DNA from: Dactylorhiza incarnata
Taxonomy: Eukaryota > Streptophyta > Magnoliopsida > Asparagales > Orchidaceae
Reading direction: 5' to 3'
Length of the DNA stretch: 64,000 nucleotides
Assembly (NCBI GenBank): GCA_033032865.1
Contig: JAWHQI010000258.1
Span: 1,178,001 to 1,242,000, forward strand
Positions 55,160 to 64,000 of this stretch are shown in pieces. The first letter of the stretch is position 1. Each line of letters opens with the position of its first letter. The translations under genes and the position numbers were made by a program. The notes below the pieces were generated by a model, which saw nothing but the letters and a program-made list of their open reading frames with translations, was not told where the DNA came from and made no database searches.

Positions 55160-56137
55160 ATGGCTGGAAGCGACGAGTTGGGAGACCCGCCTCCACCTTG
55201 CAAGTATGTGAAGAAGAGCGACTTCGACGAATTCAGCAAGAGGATCCTGGAGTTCATGCAGTCCGCATCCTCCGCTCGCGGCGAGTGCTCAACACCACCT
55301 GCACCTAGGATCCCCTCACTCCCCCTAGTGGAAGTAAGGAGCAGTCAGCAAGGGAAGGAGCCAGCCTCGGAGGAGGGCTTGAGCCTCCAGGCACGAGTGC
55401 TTTTCAACAGTTCACCCCGGACCAGCTGCCCCGGCGGGGGAGTGATGGGAACGCCTCCCCCCAATCAAGAAGAATGGAGAAGCCCTTTCTGCGAGCTGGT
55501 CATGTCAGCCCCCGTTCCGGATGGGTTTCGCGATCCTGCCATGTCCTACTACGAGGGGGATAGTGATCCTCTCCAACATCTCCAGTGGTACGAGGACATG
55601 ACCTCGATCAGGCAAATGTCGGACGCCTTCATGTGCAGGCTTTTTGCCGTCACATTCCAGGGAAAGGCGAGGGATTGGTTCCACTCGCTTCCGGCGGGAA
55701 CCATCTACCGCTTCGAGGATCTGCGTCGAAGTTTCTTGCTAAGGTTCTCTACCTCGAAGAAGAGGAGGAAGAGCATGGAGTCCTTGTTCGCAGTCAGGCA
55801 AAAGCCAGGGGAGACGCTGGCTAGCTACATTGATAGGTTCCAGGCGGAGGTCCTTCTTGTCGTCGAAGTACCCGGGCACACCCTGCAGCTAGCCTTCACC
55901 CTTGGGCTGCAGCCTGGGCTGTTCCGGATGAGTCTGACTCGGGACCCTCCCCTGACTTTCGAGGAGTTGATGAAGCATGCTGATCGTGAGACCGAGTGTG
56001 AAGCTACCAATCAGGAGTTCGAGGCTAGGTTAGCCGAGGTAGCAGAAGAGGAAAGGAGAGAACACGGAGGAAGAAAAAAGGAGGAAGTGAGGAGTCAGGG
56101 ACAACAGGGACCTCCCATTGGGCAGGAGCAAGGCTAG
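55160..56137 (+). CDS. Tat-type gag
   Basis: First ATG at 55160. Same domain order as the gag at 20569-21513: 'FCELVMSAPVPDGFRDPAMSYY', 'DPLQHLQWYEDMTSI', 'KARDWFHSLPAGTI', 'LRFSTSKKRRKSMESLF', 'ETLASYIDRFQAE', 'LTFEELMKHADRETE'. It ends with a TAG about 30 bp before the next open frame, which is in another phase. The intended link to protease could be a frameshift, or a base may be lost. Confidence 0.88.
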   Translation: MAGSDELGDPPPPCKYVKKSDFDEFSKRILEFMQSASSARGECSTPPAPRIPSLPLVEVRSSQQGKEPASEEGLSLQARVLFNSSPRTSCPGGGVMGTPPPNQEEWRSPFCELVMSAPVPDGFRDPAMSYYEGDSDPLQHLQWYEDMTSIRQMSDAFMCRLFAVTFQGKARDWFHSLPAGTIYRFEDLRRSFLLRFSTSKKRRKSMESLFAVRQKPGETLASYIDRFQAEVLLVVEVPGHTLQLAFTLGLQPGLFRMSLTRDPPLTFEELMKHADRETECEATNQEFEARLAEVAEEERREHGGRKKEEVRSQGQQGPPIGQEQG

Positions 56138-56166
56138 AAGTCGCAACCGACAGCCGCCCGACCAGC

Positions 56167-57249
56167 TTGGAGGTCACAGGTTGGTCCCCCTCAGGGCCAA
56201 GGAAGGGGCCACTTCCAAGGAGGAGGAGGTTATCAGGGGAGGCACGGGCGGTTCCACCCGGCAGGATGGCAACAGAACTCGGGGCCGTTGCAAGTCCAGC
56301 CCCTGCAAGCCATGGCCATCGGCCGGAAGAGAGGCGGAAGGAAGAAGGAGCGTTGGGAGAAGCGGGGGGGGGGGGGGGGGGGGGCGAGCTGGCGCTGCTA
56401 TACTGTGACTTCCACCAGCAGGAGGGTCATGCGACCGCAGCTTGCCCAGAGTTCCTCGAGATGAGGGAAGGAGGAAGAGCCCCAGCAGGGGGAAAGCAGT
56501 TGTGCCTGGAAGGACCGCGGGCGGGGGAGAAGGGGAAGGACAAGGAAGAGGATGATCCATGTGAAGAGAGGGTCGATGTAGGGGCCCTGGGAGGGATCGG
56601 GGTCATCCACGGAGGAGCAGGCAAAGAGGCCACCCGGAAGGGGAGCCTCCACGCCATATACCGTCGGAGCATCGCCTCGACTTCCCGATCCCCGCCCTCA
56701 AGCGAGAAGATCACCTTCTCAACCCAAGACCTGCCGGCCAATGAGGACCCCTTCTGCGACGCGCTGGTCATCAAGGCGGCGATCGAGAACTTCACCGTCT
56801 CCCGGATCCTAGTCGACAACGGGAGCTCGGTGAACGTGGTCTTCAAGAAGGCTTTTGAAGGAATGAAGGTTGACGCAAAGGGAGTGCTAGCATCGGATGG
56901 GCCACTTTTCAGATTCTCCGGGGAGAGGAAGGAGGTGGAGGGGGGAGTCGAACTCCTCGTCACCCTGGGGGGAACTTCAAAGAACTGCCGGTTCATCATC
57001 GTGGATGCGCCGAGCAGTTACAATGCCATCTTCGGGCGTCCCCTCATCAGCGCGTACAAGTGCGTGTCGTCCTCCTACCATCAATGCTTGAAGTACAACT
57101 CCGGAGAACTCCAGGTGAGAGTCAGGGGGGATCCCCGGGAGGCGCGTCAGTGTTATGTTACTGCGGTCAACACGATCGGATGGATGCAAGCAGCTGAAGA
57201 AGTGGAAGGAGCGATGGCAGAGATGGCCAAGGAGCAGGCGGCAGAGTGA
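56167..57249 (+). CDS. Tat-type zinc knuckle and aspartic protease, ending before RT
   Basis: Open frame without an ATG at its start, so it would need to be made as part of a gag fusion. Knuckle 'CDFHQQEGHATAAC'; protease 'FCDALVIKAAIENFTVSRI', active site 'LVDNGSSVNVVF', then 'DGPLFRFSGERKEVEGGV' and 'APSSYNAIFGRPLIS'. It stops after 'VEGAMAEMAKEQAAE', where the complete element continues through a linker into RT. A 21-G run (56364-56384) lies in this frame just upstream of the knuckle. Confidence 0.82.
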   Translation: MEVTGWSPSGPRKGPLPRRRRLSGEARAVPPGRMATELGAVASPAPASHGHRPEERRKEEGALGEAGGGGGGGELALLYCDFHQQEGHATAACPEFLEMREGGRAPAGGKQLCLEGPRAGEKGKDKEEDDPCEERVDVGALGGIGVIHGGAGKEATRKGSLHAIYRRSIASTSRSPPSSEKITFSTQDLPANEDPFCDALVIKAAIENFTVSRILVDNGSSVNVVFKKAFEGMKVDAKGVLASDGPLFRFSGERKEVEGGVELLVTLGGTSKNCRFIIVDAPSSYNAIFGRPLISAYKCVSSSYHQCLKYNSGELQVRVRGDPREARQCYVTAVNTIGWMQAAEEVEGAMAEMAKEQAAE

Positions 57250-57278
57250 GCCCGGAATGGGCGAGGCGTAAGGAAGTG
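57105..57278 (+). repeat. 174-bp direct repeat, copy 1
   Basis: From 'AGAACTCCAGGTGAGAG' to 'AAGGAAGTG', covering the end of the protease frame and its stop. Identical to 59537-59710 except one G/A difference that I can see. Confidence 0.92.
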
Positions 57279-57759
57279 GAGCAGGATCGAAAAAAGCACG
57301 ACTCGAGTTCGAATCTATAGAGCTCGAGCTTACATATTGTTGTTCATCAGCACGCAATCCGGCTCGTGAGTTTTTTTATTAGTGCGTTTAAAAATAATAT
57401 AAAAATATGAAGAAAATAAGACTCATGAGCTAAAAAAATACTGCTGAGCAGCTCTAGCTTGAAACTCGAAATGATTAACTCGTCGAGCACGAAATGAATA
57501 ACTTGAGCTCGAGTTTAAAAATTTTGTACTTAGAGCCCGACTCATTTGCATCCCTAATATCATATAATAGAGCATATCATCTCAATATTATTTGGTTTAA
57601 CGAAGGCTTTCTTTTTATCGTCGAGTATTTTTCAAATTGTTTTTTTATAGAGAGAGAAACTATTAGTGATATTATTATAACAAGATGTTTATTTATAAAT
57701 TGAGATGCTAAAATTGATTATAAATTATTTTAATGGCTAAACTTTCTTTCATAAAATAA

Positions 57760-58955
57760 GAGTGGTGTTATGGGCACACCTAATATGGCTATGGGCAGTC
57801 AAAATTTATGTACAACCAAATTGAGCTATGTACACACCAACCGGCTATGGACACACCAAATATTAAAAATAATTTTTTTCATTAGAAAAATGAGAAATTT
57901 CAAAATAAGTCTTTTAGCATAACAAAAAAATATTTTAAACAGTCTCATACAAGAAAAAAGTGTCAAAAAACACTAGTAATCAAATAAAAAGTTAAACAAG
58001 TCCAAAATTAGTTTATGATTGATCATCAAAACTCAATTCTTGTGTCAATCCCCTCCTCCTGCAATAAAATGAAATTATAAAATCATGAGATTATGTAAGT
58101 GCAAGGCATGAGTATCATTGATCCAGTGTGTTAATTGTTTTCCTTAGCCTTCCAACCACAGTTTAATGTAATCAAATCACACAAATGTTAAAGACTACAG
58201 TGGCCCTAAATCCTAAATAAATGTTAAAGAAAGATGCAACCTCACCTTGGGTACAATACCATTTACATCATGAGGAAGTTGCGCCAATTGCCACCTGCCA
58301 AACAATTCAATGGTCTTTTCTCCATCTTCTACAGAAAAACCAGCATCAGAAATTTCATCATTTTCCAACTTCTTAGAGCGCTTTATTACCTGGAAAAAAA
58401 TGCGCATATCATCACTTCTAAATATTATACAAGAATCATTTACTTAGGCCTCCCCTCTATCTTTCAAACTTACTAAAAGCCAACACAGGAAAATGCAGAA
58501 GAAGAGAACTGGATTAGGAGGGAAAAGCCGCAAATCTGAAACCCTAAACTCAGCAACATTTGGTGCCTGAAGATGGAGAGAAGAAACGCGGAACTGGAGT
58601 TGGAGGGAAGAAACACATATCTGGAAACGAACAACCCTTTTGCGTCGGCGGTAATTAGGACTGGAAAAGCAGAGAGAGGCCGCAAAACCCTTCGGCGAGA
58701 ACAACAACCGTCTTGGAATGGCAGAGGGCGGCCTGGAGATGGAGATATCAGAGATCAGAGGGGGATTGCGGGGGGCTTTCGTCGAGAAAGGGAGCGGATG
58801 GGAACACCCGCCTGGTGTCGCGCGAGGGAGATCGCAGATCGGGGATGGCTGTACTTAGCGGAAGGGAGAATAGAAAGAATTTAGGGCCTTTAGAGGTATT
58901 ACTCCTATTTTAGGGTGTGCCCATAGCCATATTAGGTGTGCCCATAACACCACTC
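57760..58955 (-). mobile_element. TIR transposon (8-bp duplication) carrying a gene fragment
   Basis: 1196 bp. The ends are perfect or nearly perfect 38-bp inverted repeats (57760-57797 and 58918-58955) starting GAGTGGTGTTATGGGCACAC. It is flanked by an exact 8-bp duplication TAAAATAA (57752-57759, 58956-58963). An 8-bp duplication points to the hAT or a similar superfamily. No transposase is present; the interior includes the RAD4-like exon. Confidence 0.88.
58246..58389 (-). pseudogene. Captured exon resembling plant RAD4/XPC
   Basis: 144 bp (48 codons, no stop) on the minus strand, bounded by a pyrimidine tract plus CAG acceptor (58390-58392 side) and a GTGAGG donor (58240-58245). The translation has 'LFGRWQLAQLPHDVNGIVPK', which matches the conserved '(Y/F)GxWQ...LPxxVNGIVPK' block in the DNA-binding beta-hairpin region of Rad4/XPC nucleotide-excision-repair proteins. 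It is preceded by a basic/acidic linker ('VIKRSKKLENDEISDAGF'). In the parent gene the next exon would begin 'NERGQ'; none of the other exons is seen here. Identification is from memory of the family, not a search. Confidence 0.68.
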
Positions 58956-59536
58956 TAAAATAAATTCTTATATTACGTTTGGGATAGCACCGACGGCTTG
59001 TTGGAAGCTCGGGTCCAATGCCGGAACACAACATAGAGGAGTGGAATGGAAGGCCGCCACTGTGCCGCTAAGGATCTGTTTGGCGGTCAGTGTGCCGCAG
59101 TTTTTGTTGCCGCCCCGCCAAACGCAAATAAACGACGTCACGTGGAAGCATCCACGTACCGCTCTTGGATCGCTGAAAACCTACGTGGTTTCAAAACCAC
59201 GACTGCGTCACGTTTCGCGATTTTTCCGCCCACGCGACTGCTTGGAGCTGATTTCGCGAAGCCGCGCGAGTCCTCTTCCTTGTTTCGCTGATTTCACCAA
59301 GACCTGGTCCTGGTGATGGTTGTTCCGACGATCTCTCTCCCTCAACGAGTAGTTCCGGTCGCCTCGTTTAATCTTCCTCGTTTCACTGATTTCACGAATC
59401 CGTGCGTCTTCCCCGTTTCACTGATCTCACAAAGCTGTGGTTATCGGCGATGGTTGTTCCGACAATCTCTCTGCCTCGACGAGCAGTTCTGCTCTACCCA
59501 CAAATTTTTCACGTTGCCCTCGACAATTCTGATTGT

Positions 59537-59710
59537 AGAACTCCAGGTGAGAGTCAGGGGGGATCCCCGGGAGGCGCGTCAGTGTTATGTTACTGCGGTC
59601 AACACGATCGGATGGATGCAAGCAGCTGAAGAAGTGGAAGAAGCGATGGCAGAGATGGCCAAGGAGCAGGCGGCAGAGTGAGCCCGGAATGGGCGAGGCG
59701 TAAGGAAGTG
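59537..59710 (+). repeat. 174-bp direct repeat, copy 2
   Basis: Same length as copy 1. The Tat element continues normally from its right end. Confidence 0.92.
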
Positions 59711-59945
59711 CCCAGAGAGGGGCGAGGTGTAACGGCGTGCCCAGATAAGGGCGAAGTGTAGTGAAGTGCCCGGATAGGGGCGAGATGTAAGGAGGGTCCC
59801 AGAAAAGGGGGAGGTGTAACAGGATGCCCAAAGGGGCGTAGCGTAGGTAAGTTGTAATGGGTAAGAACTATGAATGGGAAAGGGGTTCTGGAAGAATATC
59901 CAGGGTCAAAATCCCTGGCTAGAGACCCTCCGTCGGGCTAAATCG
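59711..59945 (+). repeat. Tat 3' non-coding part with ~28-30-bp repeats
   Basis: About five imperfect units of 'GCCCAGATAAGGGCGAAGTGTA' type (59705-59835), then a short unique stretch ending 'GGGCTAAATCG' at the copia LTR. Confidence 0.75.
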
Positions 59946-61175
59946 TGTGAAATTTTCCGGACCTTGTGAGAGCAAGCAGGAATAACAACTAGAGTTACAA
60001 GCCAAAACAACCAGAAACAATTTGGGGCAAACAATTGATCTTTATTGATTTTCTAACTTCAGTTACAGGGCAAGACATGCTTGACGAGACATGATTTCGT
60101 CAGCACAACACTCCAGAACCAATACAGAGAAGAATACTGAAAGACTTCAGACCGCACAACCCGCGCGACCTCTCTTGCACAGACCGCGCGAACTCCCTTG
60201 CGATCTCCTCCTGTTGCTAGACCGCAACACCCTGCCGACCTCAGACCACCACCAAACCGCTGCACAGACCGCTCCCTTCTTTCGACCTCCTGATCTTCCC
60301 AAACTCCAGCAACACAACTCCAAGCCACAGACCGCCCGGACACTTTCAGAGGAAGAGGTGATCGCTGCTGCCCGCACTATCCGCAGAAGCTGCACAAGAA
60401 GAATTCGATCAGAGACCGCCCGGTCAGAAAACACAGACCGCAAGAAAGACGCGAACTCAGCTTACACTTGGTGTGTTCTACTTTTGCTGCAACAGTGGCT
60501 CCCTATTTATAGGCGTGAGACCTGATCCAGTCACCACCCTATGAGATAGAGTCACCACCCATCAGACCGCGCGACCTTACCGGTCAACCCGCGCGATCAC
60601 TGCAACCCTCCTGCTTCATTTTGGTGAACGCCGACTTCACTCCAGACCGCGGGATATCGCTACTCCCTTGGTCTGAACACGACTCCACACGGAGATCGCC
60701 AGACCGCCTAGAAGTCACCCACCACCTGTGTTCGCCTGAGACCGCAAACACAGCCAGCTCGCCCTCCTGGTCTCCTCCTGAGACCGAGAACTGAGACCGC
60801 GCGACTAAGATGACTTAGTCCGCGAACTCCTTCAGAACCCTCTGGAAAGCCACTAGACCGGATTCAAGAGCCAACCCGTGCGGTCACGCCAGACCGGCAC
60901 GTCCTTGAAGAGAACAACTTGTCACGCGGTCAGAGACAGACCGCGCGACCCTGAGGAAGATCACCCGCCATGCGGTCACAGCCAGACCGCACGACCTCCA
61001 CCTCCAGCAGCCCTTGGACCAGACCAGCGGTCAACCCTGGAAGCCGCAGCTGACCAATAGAACAGACCGCCATTGTCAGACCGCCAGACCGTGCGGTCAC
61101 GCCAGACCGCCCGGTCACTTCCCAGACCGCCCAGGTCCAAAAGCCTCCTCCACTTCCACTTCAATAATTTCAACA
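59946..61175 (-). repeat. Copia 3' LTR
   Basis: 1230 bp, TGTGAAATTT to TTCAACA. U3 (60540-61175) is rich in 'AGACCGC', 'GACCGCGCGACC' and 'ACCGTGCGGT'. TATA is at 60504-60511 on the minus strand. The purine-rich AAGGGGGAG (minus, 61176-61184) is the polypurine tract. Confidence 0.93.
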
Positions 61176-64000
61176 CTCCCCCTTGAAGTGGGAAGTGGAA
61201 ACTAGCCCAAGTAGCTCCCTTAGCCGTGTGAACGGCCCCTTTGCCAGCGCCTTTGTGAAGATGTCTGCGACATTGTCCGCACTCCGCACATGCTCGACCG
61301 AAAGAGATCCCTCCAGCACCTTCTCCCGTATGAAGTGATGCTCGATCTCAATATGCTTGGTCCTCGCGTGACAAACTGGATTGGTTACCAGTTTGAGAGC
61401 ACTCTCGTTGTCACCGCGTAGCAGAGTCGGCTCCCGAACCTCCTTGTGGACGTCTCCTACCAACCTCCTAAGCCAGATGGCTTCCTGAGCTGCCAAGGCC
61501 GAAGCCTTGTATTCCGCTTCCGTAGTAGAGACTGACACGGAATCCTGCTTCTTGCTGCACCATGATATAGCCGTAGGGCCCGCCATGAAGACGAATCCAG
61601 ATGTCGACTTTCGATCATCCGAATCTCCCCCGTAATCGGCATCCATGTATCCATGCACCTCGAAGCCCGCATCCTTCCTGTATAAGAGACCCATGTCCGA
61701 GGTCGCCTTGACATACTTCAGAATGTTCTTGGCCGCTAGCAGATGAGGTACTCGTGGTTCCGCCATAAACCGACTCACCCTGCCCACTGCATATGCAATG
61801 TCCGGCCTCGTGATCGTCAGATAGATTAAGCTCCCAACCAGAGCTCGGAACACCAACGGATCTTGCATGATCCTTCCCTCATCCTTCCGAAGCTTCATAG
61901 CCTTCTCCAGAGGTGTGGAAGTGCACTTCCCTTCCTTCATGCCGAACCGCTCCACGATCCGCTCCGCATATCCGGCTTGGGTCACCAGCACTCCACCTTC
62001 CTTCCTCTGCACCTCGAGTCCAAGGAAATGGTGAAGTTCACCTAAGTCCTTCATCTCGAACCTGATAGACAGCTCGGCCCGAAGCTGCGCTACCTCCTCC
62101 TTCGAGTTCCCCGTTACGATCATATCGTCAACGTATAGCAGCATGATGACCTGAAGCTCCCCGCTCTTCTTGACGAACAAGCTCGAGTCTGAGTCTGAAG
62201 CAACAAATCCACAGAATAGGAGATATTCTGCGATCTTCCCGTACCACGCCCTCGGCGCTTGCTTCAACCCATACAGGGCCTTCTTCAGCTTGCAGACATG
62301 CTCCGGAAAATCTTCAGACACAAAACCTGGTGGCTGAACCATGAAGATGTCCTTGTCAATCTCGCCGTACAAGAAAGCGTTCTTGACGTCGAGCTGCCAA
62401 ATCTCCCATCCACTGAACGCCGCCAAGGCAATGATGAACTGAACTGAAGTCATTTTTGCCACCGGACTGAATGTCTCATCATAGTCTTCACCGTATTGCT
62501 GCGAGAACCCCCGAGCTACAAGACGAGCCTTGTAACGCTCGATACTGCCGTCAGCTTTCTTCTTCAGCTTGTAGACCCACTTGCATGTCACAGGAGCGAT
62601 GCCCTTCGGCTTGGGCACAAGAGACCAGGTCTCATTCTTCTCGAGAGCTGCCATCTCTTCTTGCATCGCAACATCCCACTCCTTCACACCTTGGGCCTTC
62701 TCAAAGCTCGACGGCTCCCTCTCATCCAAGGGACCAGCAAAGAAACATGAGACAAAGCTCACTGCGTTTCCTCCTGTATAGCGATCAGGGGCAATGATAG
62801 ATCGCTTCGATCTCCTCAGCTCCTTCCCCTGAACCGCTTCATCTCTAGCTGCTTCTTCCCTAGCTCCCCTTCCAGACGTGCTAGGAGCATTGCTCCCCCT
62901 GCTCCCTGAACCAGAAGCCCCCGTCTCGGAACTAGAAGGAGATGGACCACCTGGTGACACAGGTAGCTCCACCTGAAGATTCTCCACAGCTTTCTCTGGC
63001 AACTCCACCCTGCTCTCTGGTAACTCCACATCAGAAGACCCCTTGTAAGATGTCACCTCATCGAACACGACGTCGCGAGATACAACAAATCTCCGCGTCT
63101 CCGGGTCCATGCACTTCCACCCTTTCTTCCTCTCATCGTATCCCACAAAGACTAGCTTCCTAGCCTTCGCTTCTAGCTTTGTCCGAAGAGCATCAGGGAT
63201 GTGCACGTAACAGGTGGAACCGAACACCCGAAGGTGTGCCACGCTTGGCTTCTCCTTGAACATCATCTCATGCGGGGTCAACATGTTGATGGGGCTCAGA
63301 GGCATCCTGTTGATGACGTAAGCAGCACAAGACATTCCTTCCGCCCAGAAGGACTTTGGGATACTCTTGGCATGCAGCCAACACTTGCAGGTCTCCGTCA
63401 GATGACGGATCTTCCGCTCTGCAACACCGTTCTGCTGTGGAGTATATGCACAAGTAAGCTCCCTCCGGATGCCTGCCTTCCTGCAAAAACTGGAGAACTC
63501 AGCAGAGGTGAACTCTCCTCCGTTGTCCGTCCTCAGCTTCTTGATCCGCAGATTCAGCCGACCTTCCACGAGCTCCTTGAACTCCACAAACTTGGCAAAC
63601 GCTTCCGCCTTCTCCTTCAGGAAATATACCCAGACATATCTGGTGTAATCATCGATCAACACCAGCATATACCTGCTGCCTCCGAGGCTTGGGGTAGCAG
63701 TAGGTCCCATCAAGTCACCGTGGATGCACTCCAACGGCACACAACTCCTTGTCTGCGACTTGTCAAACGGTAGTCGATGAGACTTGCCGAACTGACATCC
63801 CGCGCAAACATGACCTTCTCTGTAGGAAGATAGACTTGGCAGGCCCTTGACCAGACCTCTCACCGCCATAGCTTTCAGCTTGTCCATCCCTACATGCCCC
63901 AACCTCTCATGCCATATCACGGCACCATCATTCGTCTTCATCTTGTCGACGTAGGAACTTGTCGACAAAACGAACAAGTCCTTTGCCCGTCTCCCAACAT
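61170..64000 (-). CDS. Ty1/copia pol, 5' end outside the window
   Basis: Open from the window edge ('GRRAKDLFVLSTSSYVDK') to a TGA formed by the first bases of the LTR. GAG-pre-integrase 'WHERLGHVGMDKL'; integrase 'HGDLMGP', 'RTDNGGEF' and 'QQNGVAERK'. RT has 'CKWVYKLKKKADGSIERYKARLVARG', 'LDVKNAFLYGE', 'YGLKQAPRAWY' and 'LYVDDMIVTG'; RNase H has 'DADYGGDSDDRKSTSGFVF', 'STTEAEYKA' and 'KHIEIEHHFIREKV'. All catalytic residues are present and there is no stop inside, so this copy may be recently active. The Ser/Gly-rich linker between integrase and RT ('SSSETGASGSGSRGSN') is shared with the truncated copy. Confidence 0.95.
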   Translation of the reverse strand, partial: VGRRAKDLFVLSTSSYVDKMKTNDGAVIWHERLGHVGMDKLKAMAVRGLVKGLPSLSSYREGHVCAGCQFGKSHRLPFDKSQTRSCVPLECIHGDLMGPTATPSLGGSRYMLVLIDDYTRYVWVYFLKEKAEAFAKFVEFKELVEGRLNLRIKKLRTDNGGEFTSAEFSSFCRKAGIRRELTCAYTPQQNGVAERKIRHLTETCKCWLHAKSIPKSFWAEGMSCAAYVINRMPLSPINMLTPHEMMFKEKPSVAHLRVFGSTCYVHIPDALRTKLEAKARKLVFVGYDERKKGWKCMDPETRRFVVSRDVVFDEVTSYKGSSDVELPESRVELPEKAVENLQVELPVSPGGPSPSSSETGASGSGSRGSNAPSTSGRGAREEAARDEAVQGKELRRSKRSIIAPDRYTGGNAVSFVSCFFAGPLDEREPSSFEKAQGVKEWDVAMQEEMAALEKNETWSLVPKPKGIAPVTCKWVYKLKKKADGSIERYKARLVARGFSQQYGEDYDETFSPVAKMTSVQFIIALAAFSGWEIWQLDVKNAFLYGEIDKDIFMVQPPGFVSEDFPEHVCKLKKALYGLKQAPRAWYGKIAEYLLFCGFVASDSDSSLFVKKSGELQVIMLLYVDDMIVTGNSKEEVAQLRAELSIRFEMKDLGELHHFLGLEVQRKEGGVLVTQAGYAERIVERFGMKEGKCTSTPLEKAMKLRKDEGRIMQDPLVFRALVGSLIYLTITRPDIAYAVGRVSRFMAEPRVPHLLAAKNILKYVKATSDMGLLYRKDAGFEVHGYMDADYGGDSDDRKSTSGFVFMAGPTAISWCSKKQDSVSVSTTEAEYKASALAAQEAIWLRRLVGDVHKEVREPTLLRGDNESALKLVTNPVCHARTKHIEIEHHFIREKVLEGSLSVEHVRSADNVADIFTKALAKGPFTRLRELLGLVSTSHFKGEC

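Larger units (their letters stand above)
57279..59536. mobile_element. 2.26-kb insert between the 174-bp repeats
   Basis: Composite, non-retroelement sequence. 57279-57751 is AT-rich with repeated 'CTCGAG' phrases; 57760-58955 is a TIR transposon; 58964-59536 is mixed-composition DNA with two copies of 'TTTCACTGAT(T/C)TCAC' and 'GTTGTTCCGAC(G/A)ATCTCTCT'. It interrupts the Tat element and must have arrived after it. Confidence 0.75.
54144..59945 (+). mobile_element. Ty3/gypsy Tat-type element, truncated, inserted in copia
   Basis: 5' LTR 54144-55104, primer site, gag, and knuckle-protease. After a stop at 57249 the sequence is broken by a 2.26-kb insert (57279-59536), then resumes with a duplicated 174 bp. 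It continues to 59945, where a copia LTR begins. No RT or integrase is seen, and the 3' LTR is outside or deleted. LTR start (TGTACAACCC) and primer site match the elements at 11668 and 31370. Confidence 0.85.
59946..64000 (-). mobile_element. Ty1/copia element, 3' part (runs off the window)
   Basis: 3' LTR 59946-61175 and gag-pol from the GAG-pre-integrase to the end. It is inserted in the Tat element with left flank AATCG; the other flank is outside the window. Same family as the truncated copy at 12390-16493. Confidence 0.93.

Noticed and set aside
57760..58955. Helitron as carrier of the RAD4-like exon
   Set aside because: Exact TIRs and an 8-bp duplication are present; Helitrons have neither.

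Overview
The window is nuclear DNA from a higher plant. Almost all of it is LTR retrotransposon sequence: Ty1/copia elements with initiator-Met-tRNA primer sites, and Ty3/gypsy elements of the Tat type with a second RNase H domain. Between them lie MITEs, decayed gene fragments and AT-rich spacers. I see no intact host gene, rRNA, tRNA or CRISPR array. The species cannot be told from the sequence.

Layout. 1-866: leader and short LTR of a minus-strand copia element. 867-10838: spacer with a foldback element (1587-1716), a hAT-like MITE (2621-2991), a copia integrase relic (4040-4543), two double-hairpin MITEs (5797-6190, 9897-10312) and a decayed Tat LTR (7418-7826). 10839-11614 and 28413-28612: an old Tat-type LTR split by a nest. 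11615-28412: a copia element (162-bp LTRs, TSD AAAAG, open 1285-codon gag-pol). Its 3' LTR is split by a Tat element (11668-22304, TSD GAATG), which itself holds a truncated copia (12390-16493). 31370-37533: a non-autonomous LTR element (TSD GATAT) carrying a higher-order 57-bp satellite-like array and no gag or pol. 40201-49070: a Tat-type element with 1.9-kb LTRs (TSD GTTGT), a rearranged gag and a spliced antisense gene. 49071-51216: spacer with a leucine-rich-repeat relic. 51217-54143: 5' part of a plus-strand copia element, interrupted by a Tat element (54144-59945). That Tat element carries gag and protease and is broken by a 2.26-kb insert flanked by a 174-bp direct duplication. The insert contains a TIR transposon holding what looks like a RAD4/XPC exon. 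59946-64000: 3' part of a minus-strand copia element running off the window.

How the parts relate. The Tat elements at 11668 and 54144 and the gene-less element at 31370 share terminal sequence and the same primer-binding site, so the gene-less element is probably moved in trans by such Tat elements. The truncated copia at 12390 and the copia at 59946 are one family. Six different LTR families here place an array of short GC/CpG-rich palindromic motifs near their TATA box, in five of them entirely upstream of it in U3; the motif differs between families.
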